Below, piece by piece: positions 13,309 to 20,778 of a stretch of DNA of 25,262 nt. The stretch is from a virus, in IMG/VR virus record IMGVR_UViG_3300029983_000084, positions 1 to 25,262 of that record; one strand, 5' to 3'. Position numbers and translations under genes: made by a program. Position 1 is the first letter of the stretch. Each line of letters opens with the position of its first letter. The notes beneath the pieces are model-generated. The model was not told the origin of the DNA, did not search any database, and saw nothing but the letters and a program-made list of their open reading frames with translations.

Positions 13309-13948
13309 TTACAACAAATATCTAATGAAAGAAAATTTATCAAATTTTGATCTAACAAAATTGGTCACTATTACAGCCATTAATAAAGATGAAAATGGTA
13401 ATTGGCTTTATGTTACAAGTGATAATAAAACACTTTTTTTACCTAAAGAACAAGCAGGTAGAATAACACTAATAGATGACAAATTTGCAAATTTTGTAAA
13501 TTCTGGGCATCCAATCACAAAATATTTTGAATTAGATAATGGTGATAAAATAATCTATGCAGCCAACTTTGCATGTGATGCAATTCCATTTAGAGAAGGT
13601 CATGTATATCTAATTGAAAGAGTTGATGGTAGAGGTTGGGCTATACCTGGTGGATTTATAGATGCTGGTGAAACACCAGAACATGCAGCCAAACGTGAAT
13701 TACAAGAAGAAACGTTAGCAAAATTAGATGATATTAAAAGAATAGAACCACTTGGTGTTTTCAAAACTAATGATCCAAGAGAAATAGAATTCTATTCTTA
13801 TCCATTTGTATTCCATATGAATAATTCAGCTGAACTAAAATTTGCTGATGATGCTAAAAATGGAAAATGGGTTTTATTAAGTAGAGCAATTAAAATGAAT
13901 TTAGCTTTCACACATCATAATGAATTTCTTAAAAAGATTTATTATTAA
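13298..13948 (+). CDS. Nudix hydrolase with a leader-like N-terminus
   Basis: 216 residues. The Nudix box is complete: G119-x5-E125-x7-R133-E-L-Q-E-E (GFIDAGETPEHAAKRELQEE), followed by T-L instead of the usual x-G. The preceding VYLIERVDGRGWAIPGG and the later LGVFKTNDPREIEFYSYPFVF fit the fold. The family hydrolyses nucleoside diphosphates linked to another group, such as ADP-ribose, NADH or dinucleoside polyphosphates. The layout, with an extra N-terminal beta domain (20-90), resembles ADP-ribose/NAD-type Nudix enzymes, but the substrate is inferred. The start MITNYNKYLMKENLSNF looks like a variant leader, so the enzyme may be packaged. It is the last gene of its operon and overlaps a convergent gene by four bases. 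Confidence 0.9.
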   Translation: MITNYNKYLMKENLSNFDLTKLVTITAINKDENGNWLYVTSDNKTLFLPKEQAGRITLIDDKFANFVNSGHPITKYFELDNGDKIIYAANFACDAIPFREGHVYLIERVDGRGWAIPGGFIDAGETPEHAAKRELQEETLAKLDDIKRIEPLGVFKTNDPREIEFYSYPFVFHMNNSAELKFADDAKNGKWVLLSRAIKMNLAFTHHNEFLKKIYY

Positions 13949-14271
13949 AGATTAAATTTATCTATATTCTTTTTAATTTTTTGATAATTCTTAATTTCTG
14001 GTGTTACAGTTTCCAAATAATTATACAATTTAATTATTAACATTGTGCCATCAATTAATGGATCAAAAATTTTATTATAATCAGACGCTTTAACTTTAAT
14101 TTGCCTAGTTTTTTTATCAAAATAAATATATGAATATTCTCTATTTTTATATATTAAAGGAGGATCTATTTTCACCTCAGTCTTTTTTGTGTAATCAAAA
14201 TAATCTCTTATTAATTTAGAATATTTAACAAGATTATCAAATCTTTCTTCATATTGCTTTAAATATTTCAT
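13945..14271 (-). CDS. Leader-bearing protein of unknown function (minus strand)
   Basis: 108 residues. Leader MKYLKQYEERFDN, helix (LVKYSKLIRDYFDYTK), beta hairpin (REYSYIYFDKKTRQIKVKASD), helix (PLIDGTMLIIKLYNYLETV) and the tail N-I-D-K-F-N-L. It shows that the leader/tail design is not limited to the plus-strand runs. Directly downstream of another leader gene with the same D-K-F-N-L tail; the joint TTTAATCTTTAATTATGAAA separates them. Confidence 0.7.
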   Translation of the reverse strand: MKYLKQYEERFDNLVKYSKLIRDYFDYTKKTEVKIDPPLIYKNREYSYIYFDKKTRQIKVKASDYNKIFDPLIDGTMLIIKLYNYLETVTPEIKNYQKIKKNIDKFNL

Positions 14272-14273
14272 AA

Positions 14274-14736
14274 TTAAAGATTAAATTTATCTACATTTAT
14301 ATATAATTCATAATCTTCAATATTTAATTTTGAAATTAATAAATCTATATCTTCTATTTTTACACTATTAAACCCGCCTGGAGAAATAAGACCTCTTAAA
14401 AATTTATAAAATAAATCATATTTTTTAAGACTATCATCAGATACAAACATATTCCAATCTACTTGAATATTAACAGAATAATTATTACGATTAACCATAC
14501 TTTCAGCTAAAGCTAATTCACATTTAAAAATATATTCTTGTTTGAAATTATTTTGGTAAAAAGCAATACGACAACAAGAGTGTTGAAGATTAGTCCAATT
14601 ATAAGTAGTCTTAGAATCAATAAAAATCCTTATAAAATCTAGATATTTCTGTAGATAATTTTTTTATTTTCTCAAAAGAGTACAATTTCTTAATATTTTC
14701 TAAAGGAAACTCATATTCTTCAAATGTTTTTATCAT
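14274..14736 (-). pseudogene. Leader-bearing unknown protein split by a one-base frameshift
   Basis: The ATG at 14736 starts MIKTFEEYEFPLENIKK and the frame stops after 39 codons at TGA 14617-14619. Reading continues in the next frame as D-F-I-D-S-K-T-T-Y-N-W-T-N-L and runs to V-D-K-F-N-L at 14274. Removing one base from the T5 run on the coding strand (A5 at 14622-14626) fuses the parts into one protein of about 153 residues with both leader and tail. The second part contains CCRIAFYQNNFKQEYIF and VNIQVDWNMFVSDD; not recognised. It may be decay, phase variation or a sequencing indel. It starts five bases after the repeat-protein gene. Confidence 0.6.
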
Positions 14737-14741
14737 ATTAA

Positions 14742-15800
14742 TTATTTTTTTATATTGCTATTAGCATATAAAATTTTATTATCTTTAATTGTATTATTAT
14801 CAGTCACATTATTATCATACAATTGCTCATTCATCAAGGTATTTGTATCATCAACATTAGAATATAAAATTTCACCTTGTAATCTATTATTAGATTTTTT
14901 ATCTGAGTATAATATAGCATTATCCATTTTTCTTATAACATCTACATTTTCAAACAAAGAGTCACCATCAAGTATGTTTTTTTTATCTTTATTCACAAAT
15001 AAAATATCATTAGTTAATCTATTTTTAGAATCAACATTAATAAACAATTCCTCATTTTTTAATTGATTTTTAGAATCAACATTAGCAAACAATTCCTCAT
15101 TTTTTAATTGATTCTTAGAATCAACATTAGCAAACAACTCTTCATTTTTTAACTTATTCTTAGAATCAACATTAGCAAACAACTCTTCATTTTTTAACTT
15201 ATTTTTAGAATCAACATTAATAAATAATTCCTCATTTTTAAGAGAATGATTCTTATCTACATTTATAAAAAGATTTTCATCTTTTAGATTGTTATTAGAT
15301 TCTATATTTATATAAACATCACCACTTAATGTACGCTTAGAATCTATATTTTCATATACAGATCCACTTAATGTTCTATTAAAATCTACATTTTTATATA
15401 AATCTTCATCTTTTAATTTATTGATTGAATTAATATTATTATATAAGTTTTCATTTTTTAATTTATTATTTGAATCAATATTATTATATACAATTTCATC
15501 ATTAGGTGTTTTAATCTTATCTATATTTTTATATAAAAATTCATCATTGGGTGTTTTATTTCTATCACCTTTTTCTAACGGATTATCATAATCTATAAAT
15601 TTTGTATAAGGAGGATTAAACACAACATCACCATTTGGAGTTTTATTCCTATTATTTTTATTTTCATTAGGATTATCATAATCAATAAAAGTGGTAAATG
15701 GTGGTCCATATACAACTTCACCTTCCGGAGTTTTATTTAAAAACGCATGATTATTAACTATAAGTTTATCAATAACCATATTTGACGTATTATCTGGCAT
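14742..15800 (-). CDS. Repetitive protein built of 15-residue repeats
   Basis: 352 residues. The N-terminal third has two longer repeats (NKTPxGxVVxxPPxTxFIDYDNP). It then has about 17 units of 13-15 residues of the form [L/T]-x-x-[ED]-x-L-[FY]-x-N-[VI]-D-S-x-N-x. In the centre (about 183-258) five units are nearly identical. The pattern suggests a solenoid or fibre-like rod, or an extended binding array such as a tail fibre shaft or virion decoration protein. It has no leader, signal peptide or cysteine. It follows two genes (16784-15790) with 11 bases of overlap, all probably one operon. The real fold is not predictable by eye. Confidence 0.8.
   Translation of the reverse strand: MPDNTSNMVIDKLIVNNHAFLNKTPEGEVVYGPPFTTFIDYDNPNENKNNRNKTPNGDVVFNPPYTKFIDYDNPLEKGDRNKTPNDEFLYKNIDKIKTPNDEIVYNNIDSNNKLKNENLYNNINSINKLKDEDLYKNVDFNRTLSGSVYENIDSKRTLSGDVYINIESNNNLKDENLFINVDKNHSLKNEELFINVDSKNKLKNEELFANVDSKNKLKNEELFANVDSKNQLKNEELFANVDSKNQLKNEELFINVDSKNRLTNDILFVNKDKKNILDGDSLFENVDVIRKMDNAILYSDKKSNNRLQGEILYSNVDDTNTLMNEQLYDNNVTDNNTIKDNKILYANSNIKK
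15027..15251. repeat. Five tandem 45-bp coding repeats
   Basis: Units start with AGAATCAACATTA (plus strand) at 15027, 15072, 15117, 15162 and 15207, in exact 45-base register. They differ by a few bases, mostly CAA/AAG-type and silent changes. They encode N-V-D-S-K-N-x-L-K-N-E-E-L-F-[AI]. More diverged units continue on both sides. Confidence 0.95.
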
Positions 15801-16242
15801 TTTCTTCTTTTCGTTTTTTAATCATTTCTTGAAGATATTGATCTGCTGGCAATTTGATATCTGGATCTCTCTTCTTATCCACCTTTTCAATATTTTCTTT
15901 AATTCCTTCTTTTTCATTTATTTCCTTTACTAATGATGCCAAATAATTTTCTGGGCTTACATTAGAATCCTCTTCAGTATAATTTAATCCATAAATACTC
16001 TCATCATTAAAAATATAAAATTCAGTAGTAGGCAAAGTAAAATCTTGGTAAAAAATCAATTTTCCTATTGTACCATAGGTTAATACTTGCTTTCCTGTCA
16101 TATTCAAATATTTCAACATAAATGGATCTTTAATTTCAACAGTTTCTCCATTCATAGGAATAAAATTTTTTCCAAGATCCAATTTAAATATTGATATTTT
16201 CCTAAAAATGTTTAACATAAACGTGTTTGCGACTACTATCAT
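15790..16242 (-). CDS. Probable structural protein of unknown function
   Basis: 150 residues. The first 110 are beta-rich with an aliphatic core (MLNIFRKISIFKLDLGKNFIPM, VEIKDPFMLKYLNMTGKQVLTYGTIGKLIFYQDF). The rest is a charged helix ending in LPADQYLQEMIKKRKEENAR, a possible coiled coil. I do not recognise it. It overlaps the gene before by four bases and the repeat protein by 11, which argues for a common role, perhaps as base or adaptor of the repeat rod. No leader motif. Confidence 0.7.
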   Translation of the reverse strand: MIVVANTFMLNIFRKISIFKLDLGKNFIPMNGETVEIKDPFMLKYLNMTGKQVLTYGTIGKLIFYQDFTLPTTEFYIFNDESIYGLNYTEEDSNVSPENYLASLVKEINEKEGIKENIEKVDKKRDPDIKLPADQYLQEMIKKRKEENAR

Positions 16243-16784
16243 TGGGTATAAATATTATCTTTTAAATCATTTTTATCAGTACCTTTATCATCTGATTTAT
16301 CTTTTAATTGACCTATTTTATCAATTATAAAATCTTCTTTAATGTCTTCTACATTAACTTCTTCAACTAATTCACCTTTTTCTTTATTTTCTTCATCAAA
16401 TTGATGAATTTTCAAAAGAACTTTATTTATTTCTAAATTTTTTTGTTCTGCCGGTAATGCTTCCGCACCTTGTGCTTGTGACTGTCCTTGTCCTTGTGCC
16501 TCAGCATCCTTCATCTGATCAAGACGAACCATAAACGTCATTCTATATCTAAAAGATGAGCCTTCTTCTTCATCACCTTCTGTGATTGGCTCAACAAAAT
16601 TACAAATCAAAAATTTTTCCATTGGATTATAGTTTGAAATCTGAATATCTCCATCTATTTCACAACCTTGTGCCGATAGTGAGCCCTCTGTAAACCATTT
16701 CTGAATTTGTGATTGTAATTCTTTAAAAAAGACTGAGATTTTATAATCAGCAGACTCTACATATTCTTCAAACAATTTTTGCAT
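16239..16784 (-). CDS. Leader-bearing probable virion protein with a Gln/Gly/Ala linker
   Basis: 181 residues. It starts MQKLFEEYVESADYK, a good match to the leader and notably close to T4 internal-protein starts. A helix (ISVFFKELQSQIQKWFTEG) and beta region (CEIDGDIQISNYNPMEKFLICNFV; RYRMTFMVRLDQM) follow. Then comes a low-complexity linker A-Q-G-Q-G-Q-S-Q-A-Q-G-A-E-A that is far richer in G+C than the rest, and an acidic helical C-terminus ending in KSDDKGTDKNDLKDN. First gene of the minus operon 16784-14274, with a TTTATATATACATAA box upstream. The acidic tail and leader suggest a scaffold or internal head role. Confidence 0.7.
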   Translation of the reverse strand: MQKLFEEYVESADYKISVFFKELQSQIQKWFTEGSLSAQGCEIDGDIQISNYNPMEKFLICNFVEPITEGDEEEGSSFRYRMTFMVRLDQMKDAEAQGQGQSQAQGAEALPAEQKNLEINKVLLKIHQFDEENKEKGELVEEVNVEDIKEDFIIDKIGQLKDKSDDKGTDKNDLKDNIYTQ

Positions 16785-16802
16785 AACTTATTATTATTTT
16801 TT

Positions 16803-16816
16803 ATGTATATATAAAA
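16803..16816 (-). promoter_or_regulatory. Putative promoter TTTTTTATATATACATAA (minus)
   Basis: On the minus strand the TATATATA core with flanking T-run lies about 20-32 bases before the ATG at 16784. It is paired back to back with a plus-strand box at 16836, giving divergent operons. Confidence 0.4.
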
Positions 16817-16833
16817 AAATTATAGTATGAATT

Positions 16834-16848
16834 TTTAATATATAAACT
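16834..16848 (+). promoter_or_regulatory. Putative TTTTAATATATAAAC box before the second cassette run
   Basis: TTTTTAATATATAAACTATG abuts the 16849 start, as TTAATATATAAGTAATG does at 5858 and 6525. The closeness to the ATG means that, if it is a promoter, the mRNA would be nearly leaderless; it could instead be a translation-start element. Confidence 0.4.
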
Positions 16849-17190
16849 ATGAGATATCTAAAAACATATGAAAATTTAAATAAAGATATAGAAGTCGGAG
16901 ACATTGTAAAATATACTAAATATAATAATCATGATGGTAATAATTGGTCTGGTTATGATAAAGTTATTTATATAGGTGAAATAGAAAAAATAAACGACGG
17001 CAATTCAAAATACAGATTTATAGTTAAATATGAATTTCAATATTATAAAAATGTAGAAAATTATGCATCTGATTCTGGTGGTACTATATTATTTATTAAT
17101 AAATCAGAGTTAAATAGAATGAAAAAATTAAATGATGATGAATTTAATAAAATAGTAATAAAATACCAAACAAATAAATTCAATATATGA
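16849..17190 (+). CDS. Leader-bearing small protein with a possible SH3-like barrel
   Basis: 113 residues. Leader MRYLKTYENLNKD, then IEVGDIVKYTKY ... DKVIYIGEIEKINDG ... YRFIVKYEFQYY, the same V-G-D-I-V plus I-x-x-I-x-x-I layout as the small barrels at 6539 and 7351. It ends with a charged helix and T-N-K-F-N-I. The helix-plus-tail end is like the 6539 product. First gene of the second run; overlaps the next start by four bases (ATATGA). Confidence 0.7.
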   Translation: MRYLKTYENLNKDIEVGDIVKYTKYNNHDGNNWSGYDKVIYIGEIEKINDGNSKYRFIVKYEFQYYKNVENYASDSGGTILFINKSELNRMKKLNDDEFNKIVIKYQTNKFNI

Positions 17191-17510
17191 AATATCTAAA
17201 AACATTTGAATTATTAAATAAAGATAATGATTATAATAGATACTCAATATTTAAAGAATATACATTATTCAAATCAACTCCTTCCAGTTATTGTAAGGAA
17301 CCCTGTTATTATATTATGAAAAATAGGGGCAATGAATGTCAAACTATTTTCAACATTTATAAAGGTGAAATAAACAAAGCTAAAAATAAATATTATTATA
17401 AACCAGATATTCATACACTATATAACGAATACATGTTTGATTCAAATAGATTAGAAGAAGTGTTGGACGAACTTGAAATGATATTATTAAAAGATAAATA
17501 TAATATATAA
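17187..17510 (+). CDS. Leader-bearing small protein of unknown function
   Basis: 107 residues. Leader MKYLKTFELLNKDND, a Tyr/Cys segment (SSYCKEPCYYIMKNRGNECQ), a strand (TIFNIYKGEINKAKNKYYY), then FDSNRLEEVLDELEMILLKDKYNI. The last part resembles the 8519 product's end. Three cysteines close together are unusual here. Function unknown. Confidence 0.7.
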   Translation: MKYLKTFELLNKDNDYNRYSIFKEYTLFKSTPSSYCKEPCYYIMKNRGNECQTIFNIYKGEINKAKNKYYYKPDIHTLYNEYMFDSNRLEEVLDELEMILLKDKYNI

Positions 17511-17511
17511 T

Positions 17512-17847
17512 ATGAAAATTAGAAAAGTACATGAAAATCAAGAAGTGTCTAATGATGAAATAACTAAACTATTTAAAGAACTAAAATATCATGATACAAA
17601 ACATAGAGAAATAGATAAAAAATTAGCTATTATCTGTAAAGAAAAATTAGAAACATACATATATAGAAACGATTTATCTTCATTTGAAATAAAAAATATT
17701 TTCTATGATTTTTATAGAAATCATTATAGTGATGATCCAGAAGATAAAAATGATACTGTAGATTTTTCTTTTGAAAAAGAAATGGTATTAATGTGGCTTA
17801 ATAAAAAACTAAAAGTAAAAGAAGAAGCAAAAAAATATAATATATGA
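17512..17847 (+). CDS. Leader-like helical protein of unknown function
   Basis: 111 residues. N-terminus MKIRKVHENQEVSND is a weak leader. The rest is helical and charged (EITKLFKELKYHDTKHREIDKKLAIICKEKLETYIYR; SSFEIKNIFYDFYRNHY; FEKEMVLMWLNKKLKVKEEAKKYNI). It has the K-Y-N-I tail and the TATAATATATGA joint to the next gene. No domain recognised. Confidence 0.7.
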   Translation: MKIRKVHENQEVSNDEITKLFKELKYHDTKHREIDKKLAIICKEKLETYIYRNDLSSFEIKNIFYDFYRNHYSDDPEDKNDTVDFSFEKEMVLMWLNKKLKVKEEAKKYNI

Positions 17848-18347
17848 AATATTTAAAATTATTAGAAGAATGTGCAAAAGATAGAGTAAAAAAACGAGAA
17901 AGAGAAACGTTTGATAATCGTAGTATGATATCTAAAAATAGAGAATATAACGTAAATTCTATTTTAAAAAAAATACAAAAACAATTTCCAAAAGAAAAAT
18001 TTATTATTGATGATTATTATAAATCAGCTAAATGTGTATTTTTACATGCAGATCACACTAGTCTATTAAATTCTTGGAATAGAGATTCTTATAATTATAA
18101 AGATGGTTTAAATAAAGATTTTGCAGAATGGTTAATAAAAAATAAACTTAATTGGACTTGGAGAACAGAAAAAGGAAGAGATTGGTGGGATGGTATACAA
18201 ATTACACCAAAAGATTTTCAAGGTTTATATTGGTATTATGGTGAGCCAATAGAGGAAAATATTAAAAAAATAAAAATACCAGAAGATATAAAAAAAAGAA
18301 TAAATGAATATTTATTCAAAAAAAATGTAAAAAAATTTAATATATGA
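17844..18347 (+). CDS. Leader-bearing Trp-rich protein of unknown function
   Basis: 167 residues. Leader MKYLKLLEECAKD, a basic helix (RVKKRERETFDNRSM), a helix (NVNSILKKIQKQFPKEKFIIDDYY), then a Trp-rich region (LLNSWNRDSYNY; WLIKNKLNWTWRTEKGRDWWDGIQI; GLYWYYGEP), and the tail V-K-K-F-N-I. The Trp cluster suggests a compact ligand- or protein-binding domain. Not recognised. It overlaps both neighbours by four bases. Confidence 0.7.
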   Translation: MKYLKLLEECAKDRVKKRERETFDNRSMISKNREYNVNSILKKIQKQFPKEKFIIDDYYKSAKCVFLHADHTSLLNSWNRDSYNYKDGLNKDFAEWLIKNKLNWTWRTEKGRDWWDGIQITPKDFQGLYWYYGEPIEENIKKIKIPEDIKKRINEYLFKKNVKKFNI

Positions 18348-18879
18348 AATATTTAAAAACATATGAAGATATAGTGACATTTGATTTAAATGATAATGAA
18401 AAAAAGGAATTAATATCAATGGCAATTGAAAGAGGTAATATAAATATATTAAAATCATTATTAGATAATGTTTACCAGATTATATTGATGATATTCAACC
18501 AATTATTACTATACAATATCATATAGAAAATAATTATAGTTTAGATATGATTAAACTATTTATTGATCATGGTTATAATGTTAATAAAATAGATATAAAT
18601 AATGGAAACACTTTATTAATCAATTCAATTTATAATTTTAGAAAAAAAAATACTGAAAAATTTCTTAAAATGTTTGAAATGCTCATAGATGCAGGTGCAG
18701 ACACCACTATTTTTATTAATGATGATGATGATGATCGTGGTGGTTATGATTTTTATGATATTTTAGATAATATGACAAAGATAAAATCATTAAAAAAGAA
18801 CATTCTAAATATTATTAAAAATAAAAAACCAGATCAATATAATTATTACTTAGCAAAAAAAAAATATTATAAAATATAA
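18344..18879 (+). pseudogene. Leader-bearing ankyrin-repeat protein split by a one-base deletion
   Basis: The first frame reads leader MKYLKTYEDIVTFDLN and a partial ankyrin unit (LISMAIERGNINILKSLLDN), then leaves frame at about 18470 and stops at 18524-18526. The next frame continues D-Y-I-D-D-I-Q-P-I-I ... DMIKLFIDHGYNVNKIDINNGNTLLINSI ... FEMLIDAGADTTIF, which are clear ankyrin units (L-I-D-x-G-A-D). Adding one G after 18470 gives L-L-D-N-G-L-P-D-Y-I and joins both parts into one protein of about 178 residues. Ankyrin repeats bind proteins. The gene ends Y-Y-K-I, but the next joint (AAATATAATTTATGA) is kept in another frame. Confidence 0.7.
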
Positions 18880-18882
18880 TTT

Positions 18883-19950
18883 ATGAAACACTTAAAAACA
18901 TTTAACGAATCAGAAGTTTCTTCAGGAAACGCATCAGGAAAAGCAGGAGTAGGATCATTAGAGCCATTTGGTACTGGATATTATAAATCTGGTAATAATG
19001 GTGAGTTTGGTACACAATTTACACCAAGCGCCGAACCAACTTTCAAAACATATAAAAGTATGAAACATTCTAAAAAGAACATAAAAAAGAAAACAAAAAA
19101 TTCAACATTAGTTGAAAACATATCAAATCTTAAATTAGAATCTGTTAAAGATACAGACATCATAAAATTAGTTTGTGATTATGGTTTATGTGTAGAAGAT
19201 AGAGATGGATATGGGGAATGGAACAAATATATGGTTTATAATAGAGCTGAAGAAGCTATGTTTCAAACACCAAAACAAATTGCAGACGCAATATTAGAAC
19301 TATTAAAATATGATATAAATACATATTGTGAAATTGGTATATTTAAAGGTGGTTCACATCTTTTAATAACAGAAATGCTAAAATTAAAAAATCCTAATTT
19401 AAAAACTATTGGAATTGATATTCAAGATAAGCATATGACAGAAGATATTAAAAATTATATCAATTTACACATAGGAACAAGTGAGGATTATAAAGGTGAA
19501 AAATTTGACTTGGTGTTTATTGATGGTGATCATTCTTATGAAGGAATAAAAACTGATTATGAAAATTTAGGACAATATGCTAAAATTGTAATGTTTCATG
19601 ATGTGAATGATAGTACTTGCCCAGGTGTTGTCAAATTCTGGAATGAAATAAAAGAAGGTAAAGAATTCAAAGAATTCACATACCAAACAAATAATCAACC
19701 AATTCAAGGAATAGGATTATTATTTAATTCCAAAGTAATAACAGAAAAATCAAAAATAGAAAATTTAAAAGATATGTTAAATGATTGTACAGAAGCACAA
19801 CAATTAATATTTAAAAGAATGTACTCACATAACAATTTAGAATTATCTATAAATGAAGTTGTTGATAAAATGGATAAATCTAAAATAGATCACGCAACTT
19901 ATCAAGTTGAAAATACATTAAAAAAATTATTTAATAAATATAATATATAA
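18883..19950 (+). CDS. Leader-bearing class I SAM-dependent methyltransferase
   Basis: 355 residues. Leader MKHLKTFNESEVS, then a Gly/Ser linker with E-F-G-T-Q-F-T-P and a Lys-rich patch (HSKKNIKKKTKN, 62-73). The Rossmann-fold methyltransferase (Methyltransf_24 type) follows at about 120-270: motif I C-E-I-G-I-F-K-G-G-S-H (149-159), the ribose-binding acid in T-I-G-I-D-I (D179), F-D-L-V-F-I-D-G-D-H-S-Y (208-219), and V-M-F-H-D-V (236-241). A helical C-terminus ends F-N-K-Y-N-I. This family often acts on sugars, small molecules or protein; the substrate is unknown. The leader-linker-basic patch order is shared with the 20765 product. Last gene before a homing endonuclease insertion. Confidence 0.85.
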   Translation: MKHLKTFNESEVSSGNASGKAGVGSLEPFGTGYYKSGNNGEFGTQFTPSAEPTFKTYKSMKHSKKNIKKKTKNSTLVENISNLKLESVKDTDIIKLVCDYGLCVEDRDGYGEWNKYMVYNRAEEAMFQTPKQIADAILELLKYDINTYCEIGIFKGGSHLLITEMLKLKNPNLKTIGIDIQDKHMTEDIKNYINLHIGTSEDYKGEKFDLVFIDGDHSYEGIKTDYENLGQYAKIVMFHDVNDSTCPGVVKFWNEIKEGKEFKEFTYQTNNQPIQGIGLLFNSKVITEKSKIENLKDMLNDCTEAQQLIFKRMYSHNNLELSINEVVDKMDKSKIDHATYQVENTLKKLFNKYNI

Positions 19951-19956
19951 TTAAAA

Positions 19957-20778
19957 ATGAAAAAAAGTAATAATATAGAATTTATAGAAAAATCAAATAA
20001 AATTCATAAACATGGTGTTTTTGAACAAATTTCTGGAACTCATCTATATAATAAATGTGGTTGTCCAAAATGCCAAAATAATTATAGACCAAACAATCAA
20101 GAATTTATAAAAAAATCTAAAGAAACACATAACAACAATTATGATTATTCGTTAGTTGATTATATAAATTCTGAAGTTAAGGTAAAAATAATTTGTTCTA
20201 AACATGGTATTTTTGAACAAAAACCATGTAAACATTTAAAAAGTCAAGGATGTCCAAAATGTGCAAAAAATGTAAAATTAACTATTGATGATATTGTTAA
20301 TAGGTCCAATATAATTCATAATTATAAATATTTAATATTAGATCAGGAATATATCAATAATAGAACAAAACTAACAATTACATGTAAAACATGTAATAAG
20401 ACATTTTCTCAAAGTGTTGATGATCATTTAAGGGGTAAAATAGGTTGTGATTGTTATATAAAATCTAAAGGTGAAATCGCAATTTCAAAATTTTTATTTA
20501 ATCAAAATATTTCTTTTGAAACTCAGAAAAGATTTAATAATTGTAGAAACACACTTACATTACCTTTTGATTTTTATTTATCTACATATAATATAGCAAT
20601 AGAATTTGACGGCAGACAACATTTTAATATAAATACTAAATTTTATACTCCAGAAATAGAGAAAAATGATAAAATAAAAACAAATTATTGTATAAACAAT
20701 AATATAAATCTATTAAGAATTAAATATGATGAAAATATTGAAGAAAAAATAAAAAAATATCTATATGAAAAAATTTAA
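19957..20778 (+). CDS. Homing endonuclease, zinc-ribbon repeats plus EDxHD (Vsr-like) nuclease
   Basis: 273 residues. Three repeats of F-[IV]-x-[KR]-S-x-x-x-H-x-x-x-Y-x-Y ... C-x-x-H-G-x-F-x-Q ... G-C-P-x-C bind zinc and DNA (about 7-45, 48-95, 105-160). The nuclease domain (165-273) has S-K-G-E-I-A-I-x-K-F-L, I-S-F-E-T-Q-K-R-F-x-x-C-R, L-P-F-D-F-Y-L and I-A-I-E-F-D-G-R-Q-H-F. These are the hallmarks of the I-Bth0305I/EDxHD phage homing endonucleases related to Vsr. The first repeat is shortened: K-I-H joins directly to K-H-G-V-F-E-Q, omitting about 25 residues. It sits between two leader genes and overlaps the second by 14 bases, as a mobile insertion. Confidence 0.9.
   Translation: MKKSNNIEFIEKSNKIHKHGVFEQISGTHLYNKCGCPKCQNNYRPNNQEFIKKSKETHNNNYDYSLVDYINSEVKVKIICSKHGIFEQKPCKHLKSQGCPKCAKNVKLTIDDIVNRSNIIHNYKYLILDQEYINNRTKLTITCKTCNKTFSQSVDDHLRGKIGCDCYIKSKGEIAISKFLFNQNISFETQKRFNNCRNTLTLPFDFYLSTYNIAIEFDGRQHFNINTKFYTPEIEKNDKIKTNYCINNNINLLRIKYDENIEEKIKKYLYEKI

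Noticed and set aside
14755-15066. Plus-strand frame of 103 codons inside the repeat gene
   Set aside because: It follows the 45-bp repeat on the opposite strand, so its length is explained by the repeats lacking stops in that frame.
15027-15251. Tandem 45-bp repeats as a CRISPR array
   Set aside because: The repeats are contiguous without spacers, keep reading frame and encode a regular peptide repeat.
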